A stretch of 64,000 bases of DNA from Phlebiopsis flavidoalba (taxonomy: Eukaryota; Basidiomycota; Agaricomycetes; Polyporales; Phanerochaetaceae), in contig JAOCPU010000033.1 in the NCBI GenBank assembly GCA_035772785.1, forward strand, positions 124,001-188,000. Direction: 5' to 3'. Below, piece by piece: positions 34,230 through 45,890 of this stretch (its first letter is position 1; every line of letters starts with the position of its first letter). A program made the position numbers and the translations under genes. The notes beneath the pieces are model-generated. The model searched no databases. It saw only the letters and a list, made by a program, of their open reading frames with translations, and was not told where the DNA came from.

Positions 34230-36460
34230 TCATACCCCTAAAATTCGCTGCGCCTCTAATCGAGTTCGCACAGGCACACGTCGCCGACGCCCATTGTCAT
34301 TGTCGCGTGCGCCCGCCATCACCCTGCGTCGCCAGGCCTCCTTGCCTCTCATCGGCATTCAATGACAACTTCCAACGCGCACACTCTCGAAGGAGATGTG
34401 CAAGAAAGCAGGACCGCCTCCGCGATGAGCAAGCAAATCGGCGACCCGTACCTGCAATATTATCAGCTAGAGCCACGCAGCGGAAAGCACGGGGGGGGAT
34501 GGAATGGAGAATAAGAGTACGCACATCGAACTGCGTGGGCCAAGTGAGAACAGCGACAGGCGGCATGTTTCTGGGACGCCATACCATCGTAGCAAGGGGC
34601 GCATTTTGGTACTCTCGAAACTCCTCTGGTTCATTCATCAAAGTGACGAGGGTTATGGTCTGCGCGACACAATGGTCAGGCAAATTCGCAGCGAGTGAAG
34701 ACAAACAACCCACGAAGCCCAGGACGATGTCGACTGCGCCCATGCGCACGTTGGGTCTGATTCCGACGTGGCTAGAAACCCCAGAGCGGTAGATGTGCAG
34801 ACAGGTTTAAAAGCACAAATAAAGTCGGTAGTGTCGCGCACGAGCACAAATCCGGGCGCTGAATGATCGTCAGCTGGGCATGTAGGTGCAGGATATACTC
34901 TGCGTACAGAATAAGCGGCCGGATTCAACAAAACAAGCGAGAAGTTTATCAAGAAGCGGGGCCATCGCAAAATTCTGGGCGGGATTGCTGTTGAAATATG
35001 AAATATCGGAGAGCGAGGGGAGAGGCTTACGAGAGCGGGTGTGCTATCTGGTGCGAGCGCTGGACTTCCTGGTACATCTCTTCTTGAATCTCTTGATGTC
35101 AAGCCTAGGAAGCCTAGTGTCGCATTCCATATATGGCGCCATTGTTTCTGGGTTTAGAAAAGATCTTTTAGAAACGATGCAACTGGATGAAAGGAAAGGC
35201 ATACCATGTCCAGCAAACAGAAGAAAAAAATGTGTTCCCAACCTACAGCCAGGCTTAGCAACTAATCTTGTTCAACGGAGGGATGAAAAGCTCACCAATT
35301 CATTATCCGACATGGTCAATTTCCCTTTTTTTGCGCGTGCACGTACCATCAAACTTACAACGTCCCGTCTTTCCTCCATCTCCAGATGCTTCTCGGCACT
35401 GTACGCCTCGTGATGCTCCTTGATGATCAGCTTGTGCATCGCGTTGCTTAGTGTATTATGTGCTTTCTCAATCTTTCTTAACCTGTGCAGTGCCTTAACG
35501 TGAGCGCATAGAGTAAATTTTCTCATGTGAGACCTACGCAGGAATGGGTAACCAATACGACATAACCCAGCTAGCGTGGGGTGATGAGCCTCGGGATACA
35601 CGAGTCCATAACGTGTAGTAGCGCATCTCCGAACGCCATTTCTCCGTCATCGGGACACTTCTTGCTTCCAGCCCAGAGGCACTCCAAATGCACAGCGGGA
35701 GAGAATTACCAATGAAAATCTATCCGTTACGATTTTTGCCGCGGGAAGCAGCACAGAGCTTCGATTGTCCCAGCCCCTCAGCGGCGCACATCTCCCCGAT
35801 AAAGACAGGGAAGTCTCTTCCCAGACCATGTTGTAGCTGGGAGAGAATCATTATCGGAAGAGAAGAGTGTGGTTATGGCAGATACATACGTCTCCTTACC
35901 AAACGCAGGACTTAAAACTCGTCGGTGGCGCTTCCATTCGTCACCGTTAGAGGTAAAAATATTATGTCCGTACTGTCTATACAAATTTTAAGGGTTCCGT
36001 GAGTGTGACATGGAACAAAACAACTTACAATACAGCTTGGGTAGCATCTTCATCCTTGCGAAACGCGTTCTTTGTATCTAGAACGATGGTCGGCTGGTTT
36101 CTAAGGACGAAGTGTAGACGATAGGTCTACCGAATAAAAGGGTACAACAGCGACAGTGTCAGAGCCATAGCGCTCATATACTAGACGAGGATTATCAGTC
36201 AACGACCCAGAGCGAACGTCGGTGTACGGCACTCACCCCATTCTCGCCATTCCCATTGCCAACACATCCCAGGGTTGAACCTCGAGGTTGGAAGAAGCGA
36301 TCCTAGTAGCGAGAAATGGAGCACACGGGACAGTCATAATGGGTAGCCCCGCGACGGACTGCATAGTCCCGGTGAAGCGCGAAAAATACGTCTCTCAAGC
36401 AAGAATAATCTCACCCGGCATCCTTGACGATATTTGAGATATCTTGAAGTAATAAACCAT
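34230..36460 (-). pseudogene. Cytochrome P450-3, frameshifted
   Basis: A P450 of a different subfamily from copies 1 and 2. An N-terminal hydrophobic stretch (LLLVAFVLSAMVYYF, ~36440-36490) may be the anchor. FNPGMCWQWEWRE then gives way to an intron and YERYGSDTVAVVPFYS (~36130-36290). GHNIFTSNGDEWKRHRRVLS and PAFGKETY are at ~35910-35970. YNMVWEETS, LPAAKIVTDRF and SRCAFGVPLGWKQEVS follow (~35650-35830). The linker helix runs through HLEMEERRDVVSLMVRARAK. THFFLLFAGH, an intron and ETMA give the I-helix AGHET (~35150-35220), with WNATLGFLG in a shifted frame. The C-terminus keeps GRRFA, FLAHLLRECARWKLSLN and EAWRRRV, ending at TGA 34230-34232. The haem loop with its cysteine could not be read between ~34440 and ~34490 and seems lost. 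Start uncertain. Confidence 0.75.
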
Positions 36461-37016
36461 GGCTGAGAGTACAAAGGCTACGAGCAGCAAAGGGCATTTG
36501 TGGCTCTCCTCGCCCTGCCACTATTTGTCAAAGCTTGCGATGGAACCGCCGGGGATTGTTAGTATCGTTCCAGAGACCGTGTGTGTCGCTCGAAAGGGCG
36601 CACTTCGCGCATGATGTATGTCGTATCCTAAAGACCTCGAGCGCTGATTCCTTCATTTCATCGATGTACGAATGATCATGCATCATGAACGAAGGAGAGA
36701 AGAGCAAAAGCAGGGAGCCAGGCCCAGACGTGACAAAAAAACACCGTGTGACAAAAACACCGTGACAGGCGGCAACCTGGCCCGTTGTGGCGGTGGACAG
36801 ACCTGTCACTCTCGGCGCCTAGAATCATGTCACGCAGCATGTTGTTCTTTCCCGGCGGTGATGTTCAGATCCTGTCATGCGGTAAGTTCGAACTTTATCC
36901 TCCAAACAGGATTCAAAAGAAACATCGTTGAAATTGATAGCGCTAGCGCTCCGTAGAAGCAGCGTGGCGCTGAAATCCTTCGCGCAATGCGGCTGGTGTC
37001 ATCTTATCCCAAACTA
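36461..37016. other. Spacer left of the MITE-like element
   Basis: Apart from the possible N-terminal exon of P450-3 (to ~36500), the region holds a two-unit tandem duplication at 36730-36763 and no recognisable gene. Confidence 0.4.
36730..36763 (+). repeat. Two-unit tandem duplication (GTGACAAAAACACCGT)
   Basis: An 18-base unit (GTGAC, seven A, CACCGT) is followed directly by a 16-base unit with five A, then GTGACA again. Simple slippage product. Confidence 0.8.
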
Positions 37017-37113
37017 CGGTTGCCGAGGGGGATCAGGTCAATTCCTAAATCAAGTTTCGAATCCCATGTTCATGTCGGCTGTCGCCGAGCATCCGCTACG
37101 CCATGCTAAGCGA
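37017..37113 (+). repeat. Left terminal inverted repeat of the MITE-like element
   Basis: Starts directly after TA 37015-37016. It contains the matched blocks AAATCAAGTTTCGA and GTCGGCTGTCGCCGAGC, both found inverted in the right arm. Confidence 0.82.
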
Positions 37114-37786
37114 ACACGGTCCTGTCCTCAGCGGCCTTCTCACTATCGTAGACGTTCCTGGTAGCTACCAGATTCCTATTAGCATTAGCATCGTCACATA
37201 TACAGCAGCTATCCTGGCACTCTGTACTTCTCAAAATGAATGTTCGTAATAACTCCTCCAGCCGGCTTTTGCCGCCCGGGTAGCCCAAAAAAGGTAGGGG
37301 CGGGCGGCGGGGGAATGATCGGATGCCGGATCAGCCGTGGGAACTTGGGCGCCGACAGCGGTCAGTGGGCCGCCCCGTCGTCAATGCATATGTTTGCAGC
37401 TTGCGAGCAGTGCGCGTCGAGTGCGCGTCGATGCTCGCGGCGTGGCTGCACTTGGGAAGCTATAGGGCCGCCGGTCACCCTGGGCTTCTATAGCCACGCT
37501 AGGACGAAGAGGCCAGCTCGCCCGCCCGGCACGCCTCACGCTAGCCTGAGCCATCATCATGATATACATAGAGGACAAACTAGCCTGGTGCCTTTTGCAG
37601 TCTGTGTAGGACGGCACCATGTCATATAGGTCGGGGAGGACTAATAGCGCGTGGCTCTCGACTACCTAGACTGACCCCGATAGTACCTCATAGAGGACTC
37701 TCTCTTTTTGCGGCAGGATTGTGTGTCTATAGTAACAGGGAGCAAATGGTGTTTGAGGGCATGAAGACCCCTTCGACAGTTTGTAC

Positions 37787-37884
37787 TCGCTTAGCAAGGC
37801 GTAGCGGACGGCTCGGCGACAGCCGACGCGGACCTAGGACTCGAAACTTGATTTGAGAATAGACCTGATCCCCCTCGGCAACCG
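37787..37884 (-). repeat. Right terminal inverted repeat of the MITE-like element
   Basis: Mirror of 37017-37113; ends directly before TA 37885-37886. Differences from the left arm are scattered substitutions plus an indel near the middle, so the insertion is not recent. Confidence 0.82.
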
Positions 37885-37886
37885 TA

Positions 37887-39590
37887 CAAACTCTTCCACT
37901 TCATATCTGACGCTTCGCAGTACGGTGACAATTAGAAGAAGGCTGCATCAAATTGGAACATCAACAGCATATTGTCAAAGATCTGGTATCACTGCTGACA
38001 CGAAGTCCTGGACTAGAGTGTGCCAGTGACTCACTTAAAGCAAAACGCTTGAACCTTATCCAGTTTTTTTTCTTATGGTCATCATGGTATGGCAACTCAA
38101 CTAGTTCGTACGATACTAAGCTCATGCGGTAACCTTTCTGGATGTTTTGGCACGCAGTAATGGCTGTGAATCTTTACTTTTGAAAAAAGCCATGCAGCGC
38201 CGCCGTCCTCATCGGGCTTCGTGGCGTTACTCCATAATCCGCGAGAGGTCGCATTGACTGCCCACTCTCGCTCGGGCTAGCCCGAGATCATTCCAACGCG
38301 TTCCGTCTGCCGTCTAATCTTTTCACTTCGGCAGTAAGTTGCCTGTCGGCCATCTCAGGCTCCCAAATTTTGCTGATAGGACCGCACACTTGGGCACCTT
38401 CGCAGGAACTTCGGACGCGACCAGCGCTGCCAGATGACCGGAGTACGGATTAGAACCCTCCGCTAGGGCGTGACGCGCCTACCCCGAACCTTGGCCTGTT
38501 AACGCGTGAAGGCCGAACTCGACTGACCACAGATTTCTTTGCATCTGGGCGCTGACATTGAGCAGCAGACGTCTATCAAAAGAATTGTACATTGAATGTT
38601 CCCGTTCTTCAGACCTCACATCCAGCTGATATTGGAAAGCCGGAGAATACAGAAACTGTGTCATTGCAAGTGGACATCCATGAATAACTGTGACGCAGAG
38701 AGAGCACGGCGTGATGCATCTATCAACAGGATCTTACGGCGCCGGGACAAAGCTCAACAGAAGATCTGCACACACTTCATTCTTGGATGGAAGTGCAGCG
38801 CTCGAACAAGGTGAGGTTGATCTTATGATGTCCTTGTACAACGGCGTGTTTACCGCGAATGCAAGGAGATGGTCCATTGGAGGACGATGAATCTTGGATG
38901 AACCTGGGGGCGAGCCCGATCATTGAGCTCACATGCTTCCCAGGCCCTTGCAGAAGTTCGCAATTTCCGATACGTTTCGGTGTTGCAGCCAGGCGGGATG
39001 GAGAGAAGCTCACTCCGCCCGCAAGCAGTCTGGCAAGCTATGTGATTATCTCTGCTATACTGCGCGCAAAACACAGTTCATCACGATTCACCACAGTGCT
39101 CTTGTGACACAAAGTCCCTTTTGCACGCACACATCGCCATGATTCATCGACATCCCTGACGCATTTGCGCAGCGCTCACTTGGCTAGAACGGCGTCTGCT
39201 CCAACTCATTCCACCCTGCAATCATAGGTCTGCGCAGATTCGCGCCGCACCGTGCATTGCCCCCATCGCCCAGCTGACTGATTCTGCAAACGATGGACGC
39301 TATTCGATCGACCGGCAGTTCATCCCAAAAATGTTCGTGCCTTGAGGCATGTGCCATGATCGATGGCCTCCGGCACTCTACAGTGTTCTACAGCGAGTGA
39401 ATAAGACGGCGTATTGCCCATGTACTCAGGAACTGCATCCTTCCTTGGAGCCTTTGCCGAGCGCGGCGCCGGAATTTAGAGCTCTACTAACCATTATCCG
39501 CAGCTAAGGTACTTCTTTGCGTCCTCCATCACTTTCTGAACGTATCTGCACCAAGTGCCGTTCTGCTCGTTTCAGCTTCAGCACATCCCA
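37887..39590. other. About 1.7 kb without recognisable genes
   Basis: Short frames only, none with a motif. The last few hundred bases must include the promoter of the membrane-protein gene starting at 39591, but no defined element can be pointed to. Confidence 0.4.
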
Positions 39591-41691
39591 ATGTCCTCAC
39601 CAAACGCCACGACGCCTACGTCCCCGACGACCGTGCCGCCATTTATCATACACATTAACCTCACCCCGACCCTCGGCGTAGACTTTATTGGCGTTGTATT
39701 TGCGTCTATGTAAGCTTCCTACATCATTTTGAAAGCAGTTTCTTAGACCAATCTAGTTTATATGGAATAACGGTGCTACAAATGGTTTACTACGTAAGGC
39801 TATCCTCGGTCTAGCGGAACCGACGGTGTCCAACATGTCATACAGTACCAGACCACCTACACTAAGGATCGGTTGTGGGTTTAAGCTGCTTGTGCGGAAC
39901 CATTTGTCTTCCTAAACGTAACATCTATGCTAATTATTTGCTCCCTTGACAGGTGGCAGCGCTCTGGTAAGAATGGTATCAGACGACGTGATGGGCTCTG
40001 CTGATATATCGTTCAGGGCCCTCGATAGCACTTCCCTCGCGCTCGTCGTGCATGGAGTCTACACTTACCTCGTGACTGACTTTGCCAATTTTGAAGCCGC
40101 TAGCAGTATTGTCTGGTACGTCTTGATAGGATTTGAAGCTACGCAGTGAAGCTAATGGTGTGCACAGGAGTATCGCGGTGCGTAACTATTCGCTATCAAC
40201 CCTCGCTAGAAATGTGCTGACGTCTGCGGTAGTCGGAGCCGGCGGTCACTGTACGCTCATTTGTCTCGCATTTTTCATCAGTAACCAATGACGAGTTCAA
40301 TCACAGTCTGTCGTCGCGTTGACAGTAGATTGGTACGACCTTGTCTTTTGTTTCCGTGAAACGACTCTGACTACTATACAGCTTCTTGATTTATCGTATT
40401 CTGACGCGTAAGTCTTTGATTATTATTATAGTCCAGTAAAATACTGAACGAGAGACAGTGCGGAGAAATTGGTGGCCTATTGGCGTCGTCCTCTTTATAT
40501 GGGCATTGGCCCCGTTCTGTGAGTTACAACGCGTTTATTCGGAGTACAAGAAAGCATCCTAATGTTGAGGTCCGGATGAAGCGATCGGAATTGGTGAGCG
40601 ACTGCCATCACAGTCTTTTTTCCGTGTGCTTGATCTGATGCGAGACAACAACAGTTGCAGTTTGGAGAACGTAAGTGGTTCAAACGTATTTTCTGCAATT
40701 TACCACTGATAGACCGTGATAGCAACACTGGCGCACAGTCACTTTCTGCTGTATCCGAGCTTCATGTGCGTAACCTCCGCTTCCTTTGTATATTGTGTAT
40801 AATTAAATGTGCCTCTAGTGGATGGCCATCGCGGCAGGTTCACTGACGTCGTCACTCGATCTTACAATTTCGATGTTGCTGTGCTATTTGCTCTGGCAGG
40901 GTAGGACGGTATTCAAGTCGTACGTCAATTTGCGCTCATTCGGGTGATGAAACCTACTCAAGGGGTGCATTAGGACAAACCAGATTATCCAGACAATCGC
41001 GCTGTATGTCATCATGAGCGGACTGACCACTGCGTACGTGTTCTTTAATTGTTCGCATCCTCGCGTTCCATCTAATGATCGAGGCCACATAGGATACTGC
41101 AGTGGCTGACCCTGATCACATACCTCGCAGCACCGTCGACGCTCGCGTTCCAGCTCTTCACAATGATCGGCTCCAAAGGTATGTTCCACGCTCCCTCGCT
41201 ACACACCACGCTCACACCCCAACAGCCTACGTCAATACTCTCATGGCAACGTGCGTCTTGGACCTCCTCTATACTTCTTCTCTGCTTACCCAGCGTCGCG
41301 CAGCCTGAACTCACGCCAGTCTATCCGTGGCCTCCCCGCGCAGAGCTCGCTTGCCATTTCAGCGAATAGCGCGTCCACAGCCTCGCAAGTACTCCCTGTA
41401 TTTCGCGCCGCGCCGCGACCTGTGGACACTACCCACGCCACTGGCGAAGAGTTCGATGAATACCCGCTGGTCCGTGTTGTACTGCCTTGCGTCAGCGGCG
41501 CTGATACTGATGGTTCAATCGGTAGCAATTCAAGGTGTCGGGTGATGGTGGCGCGCGCGGACCCCTTATACAGATACCGTTGGGTCTGCGAGCGAGCATG
41601 TGAGTTAATCGTGTTTTTGCTTCCCAAAGCTCCTGTGACGATGGGCGTAGGTGAAGACGAACACGCAATTGGGCAGTGTTTAATCCTTTAA
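39591..41691 (+). CDS. Multi-pass fungal membrane protein, DUF6534-like
   Basis: Member of an expanded Agaricomycete family of seven-helix-like membrane proteins with no known function. ATG 39591 gives MSSPNATTPTSPTT, then LGVDFIGVVFASM|LYGITVLQMVYY across an intron (helix 1). LALVVHGVYTYLVTDFANFE and AASSIVW (~40035-40117) form the next blocks. FLIYRILT, NWWPIGVVLFIWALAPF (~40465-40515), LDLTISMLLCYLLWQGRTVF (~40858-40917) and QIIQTIALYVIMSGLTT (~40982-41033) give further helices. LQWLTLITYLAAPSTLAF and AYVNTLMAT|LNSRQSIRGL make the conserved C-terminal end, followed by a polar tail with EEFDEYPLV (~41447). Around ten short exons. Several junctions work, but stretches near 39790 and 40700 were not resolved, so the gene may or may not be intact. 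Confidence 0.62.
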
Positions 41692-42146
41692 AAGCGGGTT
41701 AATGTACTACTCCACACATAAGGGGTCGTCTTGTATTACATGTTTCTATGTGTGCAGTACTTAAGTATCTATGCAATATTGGGTGCGATGTAACGACATT
41801 GGGATCGTCGACTTGAAATTCGTTGGAGTATGTCGGTAAAGCCTTGTGTAAGTCAGCCGCGAGATAGGTTTCGAAGCCCAGGTTCAGACATCATTGAAGT
41901 CTTGCGTGGTTGTGACCACATAAGACTCCAGTCTTACTAAGTAAGCGGGGTTTGAACTGCCAATGTGAATGGCTCAGCAGCCTCAAAGCCTGATTGTTAC
42001 CAGTAACATCACAGTGCTTACTATGAAAGCGTGAGAACAATACCAGCAATTCAACTTGTAGTGCTCGAATAGAAACCTCTGCACGGCACGAAGAACACTA
42101 GCGAGAAACTCGGTCACATTCATGCAGTATCACCTCTCGTCTCCTT
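41692..42146. other. Convergent spacer between membrane protein and hydrolase
   Basis: The 3' ends of a plus-strand and a minus-strand gene face each other here. No gene recognised in the ~450 bases and no clear terminator element. Confidence 0.4.
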
Positions 42147-43414
42147 CTACACCTCGCTCACACACCGCACAAGCCACTCCACTACCCGTCCTGTCACAGG
42201 GCTCACCGTCTTGCTCTTTGCCGCGACATCAAACACCATATCCGCATGCACACCGCCCGGCTGTACGTCCACATCCACACGCGAATGCACACTCCTCAGC
42301 GCCTCCGCAAATACCAGCACATCGTCCCGCAGGACCTCCGCATCCCCCAGCGTAACAAGCACGGAGCGCACATGCGTATCTAGCCCCGCAAAGAAGCCAG
42401 CCGGCGCGCGCGCAGCGTCTGCGTATGGTACGAGCGCGGGAGGCACGCCCGCAGCATACACGGCGCCCCATGCGGTGAGCGCAGCGGGTGGGAGGAGGTC
42501 CGTATGTGCGTTGGTGCGCATGCTCGCACCGGCGGGCAACAGCGCACACCAGGGCGAGATGAGCACGCAGCCGGCGTAGGGCGTAGTGTGGGCCGGTGCG
42601 GCGGGCAGCGCTGGCTCAGGGTGTAGCGCCGCGGCGAGATGCTGTGTGATGAGGTTTGCGCCTGCGGAGTCGCCTGCAAGGAAGATGCGTGAGGGGGCGC
42701 GGGTAGTGCTTACTGCGCCGAGGAGGGCGTGAAGTTGGACAAGCTGTTGTAGGGAACGTCGCAGGGTGGATTGCTGTAGGTTTATGTTGAGCTAGCGAAC
42801 ATGATATAGGGTAAGAAACATACAGTAGTTGAGAATAGCGCACGCAATTGTACGCCCGCTACTCTTGGTAAATTCGCTGCAGACGTGGGCCACGTAACCA
42901 CATTGAAAATCGCATAGTGGTCCGACAAAGCCGCCACCTGAATCATCATACTTGTCAATACGGGGCATCAATCGACAACAAGCGTGACGCACCGTGGCAA
43001 TAGACAAGGACATATTCCGCATTTTTGTCTCCTATCCAAAATACTTCCGTGCCGTCTTCAAGTGTCTCTGTGACGGGTTCCTTGTTTGCCTCCTTGGCCC
43101 ATTTGCGATACGCGTCGATTGACGACCCGAAATCTTTTGCAGCTGCTCAATAGTGACATTACTCAGAATGTGGCGCGAGGATGCCTCAAAGAGCACTCGG
43201 TTTGTTGGCTTGTTGTGCTTTCCTTTGAACCTGGAAGAAAGTGCTGTCCATAAGAGAACAAAAGCTTGGATAGGTCAATCTGGGAACCAGAGAAACTGAT
43301 GACTATGTGTGACTCACGCATTCGGAGAACAATCCATGTCAGAGAGACAGACTCTAGTGTGCTGAGGACTGGCAAACCGGCCTTGTCGTATTTTCGGCTG
43401 AGTGCAGGGCTCAT
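42147..43414 (-). pseudogene. Alpha/beta-hydrolase (HSL/steryl-acetyl-hydrolase-like), one main frame break
   Basis: Serine esterase of the hormone-sensitive-lipase type. Minus-strand ATG 43414 gives MSPALSRKYDKAGLPVLST; next come DAYRKWAKEANKEPVTETLE and NAEYVLVYCHG. An intron at ~42940-42995 splits the oxyanion-hole motif HG|GGFVGPLCDF and joins in frame. TIACAILNY precedes a second intron (~42780-42830). The nucleophile elbow GDSAGAN is at 42655-42675. The catalytic Asp lies in LVTLGDAEVLRDD and the His in GGVHADMVF (~42220-42290), ending at TGA near 42147. All three catalytic residues are present. The only clear lesion is a one-base slip near 42765, between TFPT and QLVQLHALLG. This is one of the best-preserved genes in the window. 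Confidence 0.8.
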
Positions 43415-44650
43415 TGTGGCGAGAAGGGATGCGAAGGGTATAGTATCTGGCTAAGGTGTCGAGGGGACGACGGTCTCCGCTGCGTCGAGAAATCGACGCG
43501 TGCTTTCTCCCAGGCATGGAAAGTTGCGGGTTCCCCAGCGCGTTCTCCGGTTTCGCGTGGCGATGGGATAGTTCTCATCATCCGAATCCATTGTGACGGC
43601 GTGATGCAGAGGGGGAATGAAAGGTTCTGTCCGGGCACGCGCCTCCCTACCGCATCGTTTCCCACGCCCCATCATGCATCACTTCGTCTCCGGCCCTTCG
43701 CGGCCTTCGGCCTGCCACCCGTGATTGTGACCCCGCCGTGACCATCTGTGACTGTGTGCATAAAGTTTGGGCGGTCCCTACTTCCGAGTCGGTCAGAATC
43801 CTCAGTCATGCCCCCCCCCGACCGATGTTGATCATACTTTTATAGGCACGACCGGTTGTTGTGCTTGCTAGCGCCACTTGCCTTAGCCGCTGCTATCATT
43901 GCTGCAATCTGATCTGGACAGCAAAAAACAAGTAGCTCGCGAAGCTCATCACTAGTTCCACAAGGTGACACTAGGATGCGCATAGGCAATGTTGGGTACC
44001 ACTGTTCGTCAATACAAATGCTCTGCTTGCTCTTAACACCCGGTAATCCTAGGCAATCCCCTACAGATTCCACAAGATGCTCCCACCCTTCGCACCCGCC
44101 TTAGCTTACCATAGTATCCTGCCCTCATGTCTGTTTTTCTTTTCTTCGCGCTACTCCGCAACGCTTCTCTTTTACATTCTACACCTCCGTAAACGCACTC
44201 CCAAAGCCCTCTTGTGGGGATTTTTCCAAACGTCCCCCACGAGACCCATGGCTTGGCTCGTTTGCATTTCTTTCGTGCGAATCCGCTCGCATTTCTCAAC
44301 CGTGTGCGTGACGAAGGCGGACATTCGCGGCTTCTGGATTCTCGGCGTGAGTGCACCATTTTGCGATGACCAGCGCAGGACACGGACTAATACGGAGTAT
44401 GCATCGCGTTGTAATGGTTCGCGGACACAATCGCGGGGTGCGAGGCATTTTTTTTCTCCTTTTTCTCCAAGGGTATGTACAGACCGTTTCACAACACGGT
44501 CACGGCGAAATAAACTCACGGATTGCAACAGGGCTTGACTTTATGGCCGGATACCGCCTCCTTCGTGAGCTTGATCTTCACCTTAGTTTCTTGCGAAAGC
44601 GGACGATCAAGCTGCGTGCGCCCATACTAGAACCGCAAGCAGCTGGTCGA
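43415..44650. other. Unassigned region before P450-4
   Basis: A minus-strand frame at 43840-44073 has a protein-like stretch (ELRELLVFCCPDQIAAMIAA) without a known motif. Plus-strand frames at 44077-44538 may include the unrecognised N-terminal exons of P450-4. Nothing more can be supported. Confidence 0.3.
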
Positions 44651-45890
44651 CATTATGCCTGCCACAGAGATTAAGGGGCGAAACGAGAGCTGGGCCAAGC
44701 TTTATGGCGACGTTCGTCACCGATTTGAGGTTCTCGAGCGTAAGTACGTTTCTTTTACCCATCATCTGCTCCTATTTTTACCAGCACGAGCAGTGATGCC
44801 AACCATAGGTGGACGATATGACACAAGCGTCGTCGAGACGTGGGGTACACAGGGAACAGGTTGGATCCATTTGACGAGATCTACGAGGTGCATTTGACCC
44901 CTTCATTCAATGCTAGTAGCGTACTCATTGGGATGCGCCAGATTGTGTTGTTCCTATTGTCCAGCCCGGCTCGCAACATGCTCTGAGTTTCTGCGCAGAA
45001 CCGCACAAATGTTGTTGCGAGCGCTTATGAGTATATTCGCAGATCTCGAGGCCGGTTCAAACCTAATTCGTCGCTCGTGCTCTCTTGGATGCCCACGCCC
45101 GCGCGTGTGCGGCGGTTCATTGCAGGAGCTCGGCTGTACAAAATGATCTCCGACGGTTTGTGCGCGCACGGAAGGCAGAGGGCCCGCAGAGAGGGAGACC
45201 CTCTGCAGGTGCTAATTGACAGGGGTTTCACGCTCACAGAGATCACACGGACGTGAGTTGGGTCTTCCCTACATCAGATTAAAAGGAACCCTGACTGGGC
45301 GTACAGTATTCATTGCCATGACGTTGTTCGCCAGCTGTCACAAACACAGGGAACGTCTTCTGCTGGTTCATGGTATACGCAGAGTGTGGCTCCAGGATGG
45401 AAGGCCCGCATCCAGCCCGACATCGACGCATTTGTCGAAGCTCACGCTGTCGCCGCCCACGCGCAAAATATTGCCACACTCACCTCGACCGCCGCAGCAC
45501 TCGCCAGCGCGGGACCCACCCGACGCACTCGGATTCTCTATGCGCAAGCAACCCCTACTCAATGCCGCGCTAATACAACGGGGGGGAGACAATCAGCACC
45601 GCATTCAAATAGTGCTATCCTACATGCGCCGCCAACACCGAAGCTTCGCTCCACGATGTCCCTCGCCCCAGGCCGCCCCGCGCCACACCCGTCCCCGCCG
45701 AGCGCGTTCCTCTTTTTCCCCACCGCGCAGCACGATGCACCTCTCGCCCGTCGAAGCTTACGTACTCCGCCCACCCCGCCAAAGTCGGTATTACGAGACC
45801 GCACATCGAATTTCCTCCTGATGGCTGCCGCCCACTCGACTGCGGCTGCGCAGCCTGCGCAACTATCTCTGGTTTGATGCGAGCGCCGCC
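44651..45890 (+). pseudogene. Cytochrome P450-4, frameshifted, 5' end and haem region unclear
   Basis: Segments match a basidiomycete P450 group distinct from the others here. In order: MPATEIKGRNESWAKLYGDV (44655-44714), LDPFDEIYE (~44862-44888) before an intron, YEYIRRSRGRF, then LSWMPTPARVRRFIAGARLY and KMISD (~45080-45150), DPLQVLIDRGFTLTEITR (~45200-45253), an intron, an I-helix remnant (GTSSAG, ~45349), PGWKARIQPDIDAFVEAHAV (~45391-45450), LLNAAL and SYMRRQ (~45555-45630), and AFLFFPTAQHD (~45705). The proline-rich hinge and a readable haem-cysteine loop were not found. Multiple frame changes occur between ~44900 and ~45600. Confidence 0.6.

Larger units (their letters stand above)
37017..37884. 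mobile_element. MITE-like element with ~97-base terminal inverted repeats and TA flanks
   Basis: The left arm 37017-37113 and the right arm 37787-37884 are reverse complements along their whole length, with some mismatches and small gaps. Outside the arms the match stops exactly at TA on both sides (37015-37016 and 37885-37886), the target duplication of Tc1/mariner-type elements. The outer ends read CGGTTGCCGAGGGGGATCAG. The ~670-base interior has no transposase motif. It includes GC-rich foldback DNA (~37260-37310) and a second small inverted repeat around GCTATAG/CTATAGC (37459-37495). Length and structure suit a non-autonomous element mobilised in trans. Confidence 0.82.

Noticed and set aside
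36140..36147. Isolated GGGTACAA outside the arrays
   Set aside because: A single 8-mer inside the P450-3 intron region with no neighbouring copies; expected by chance.
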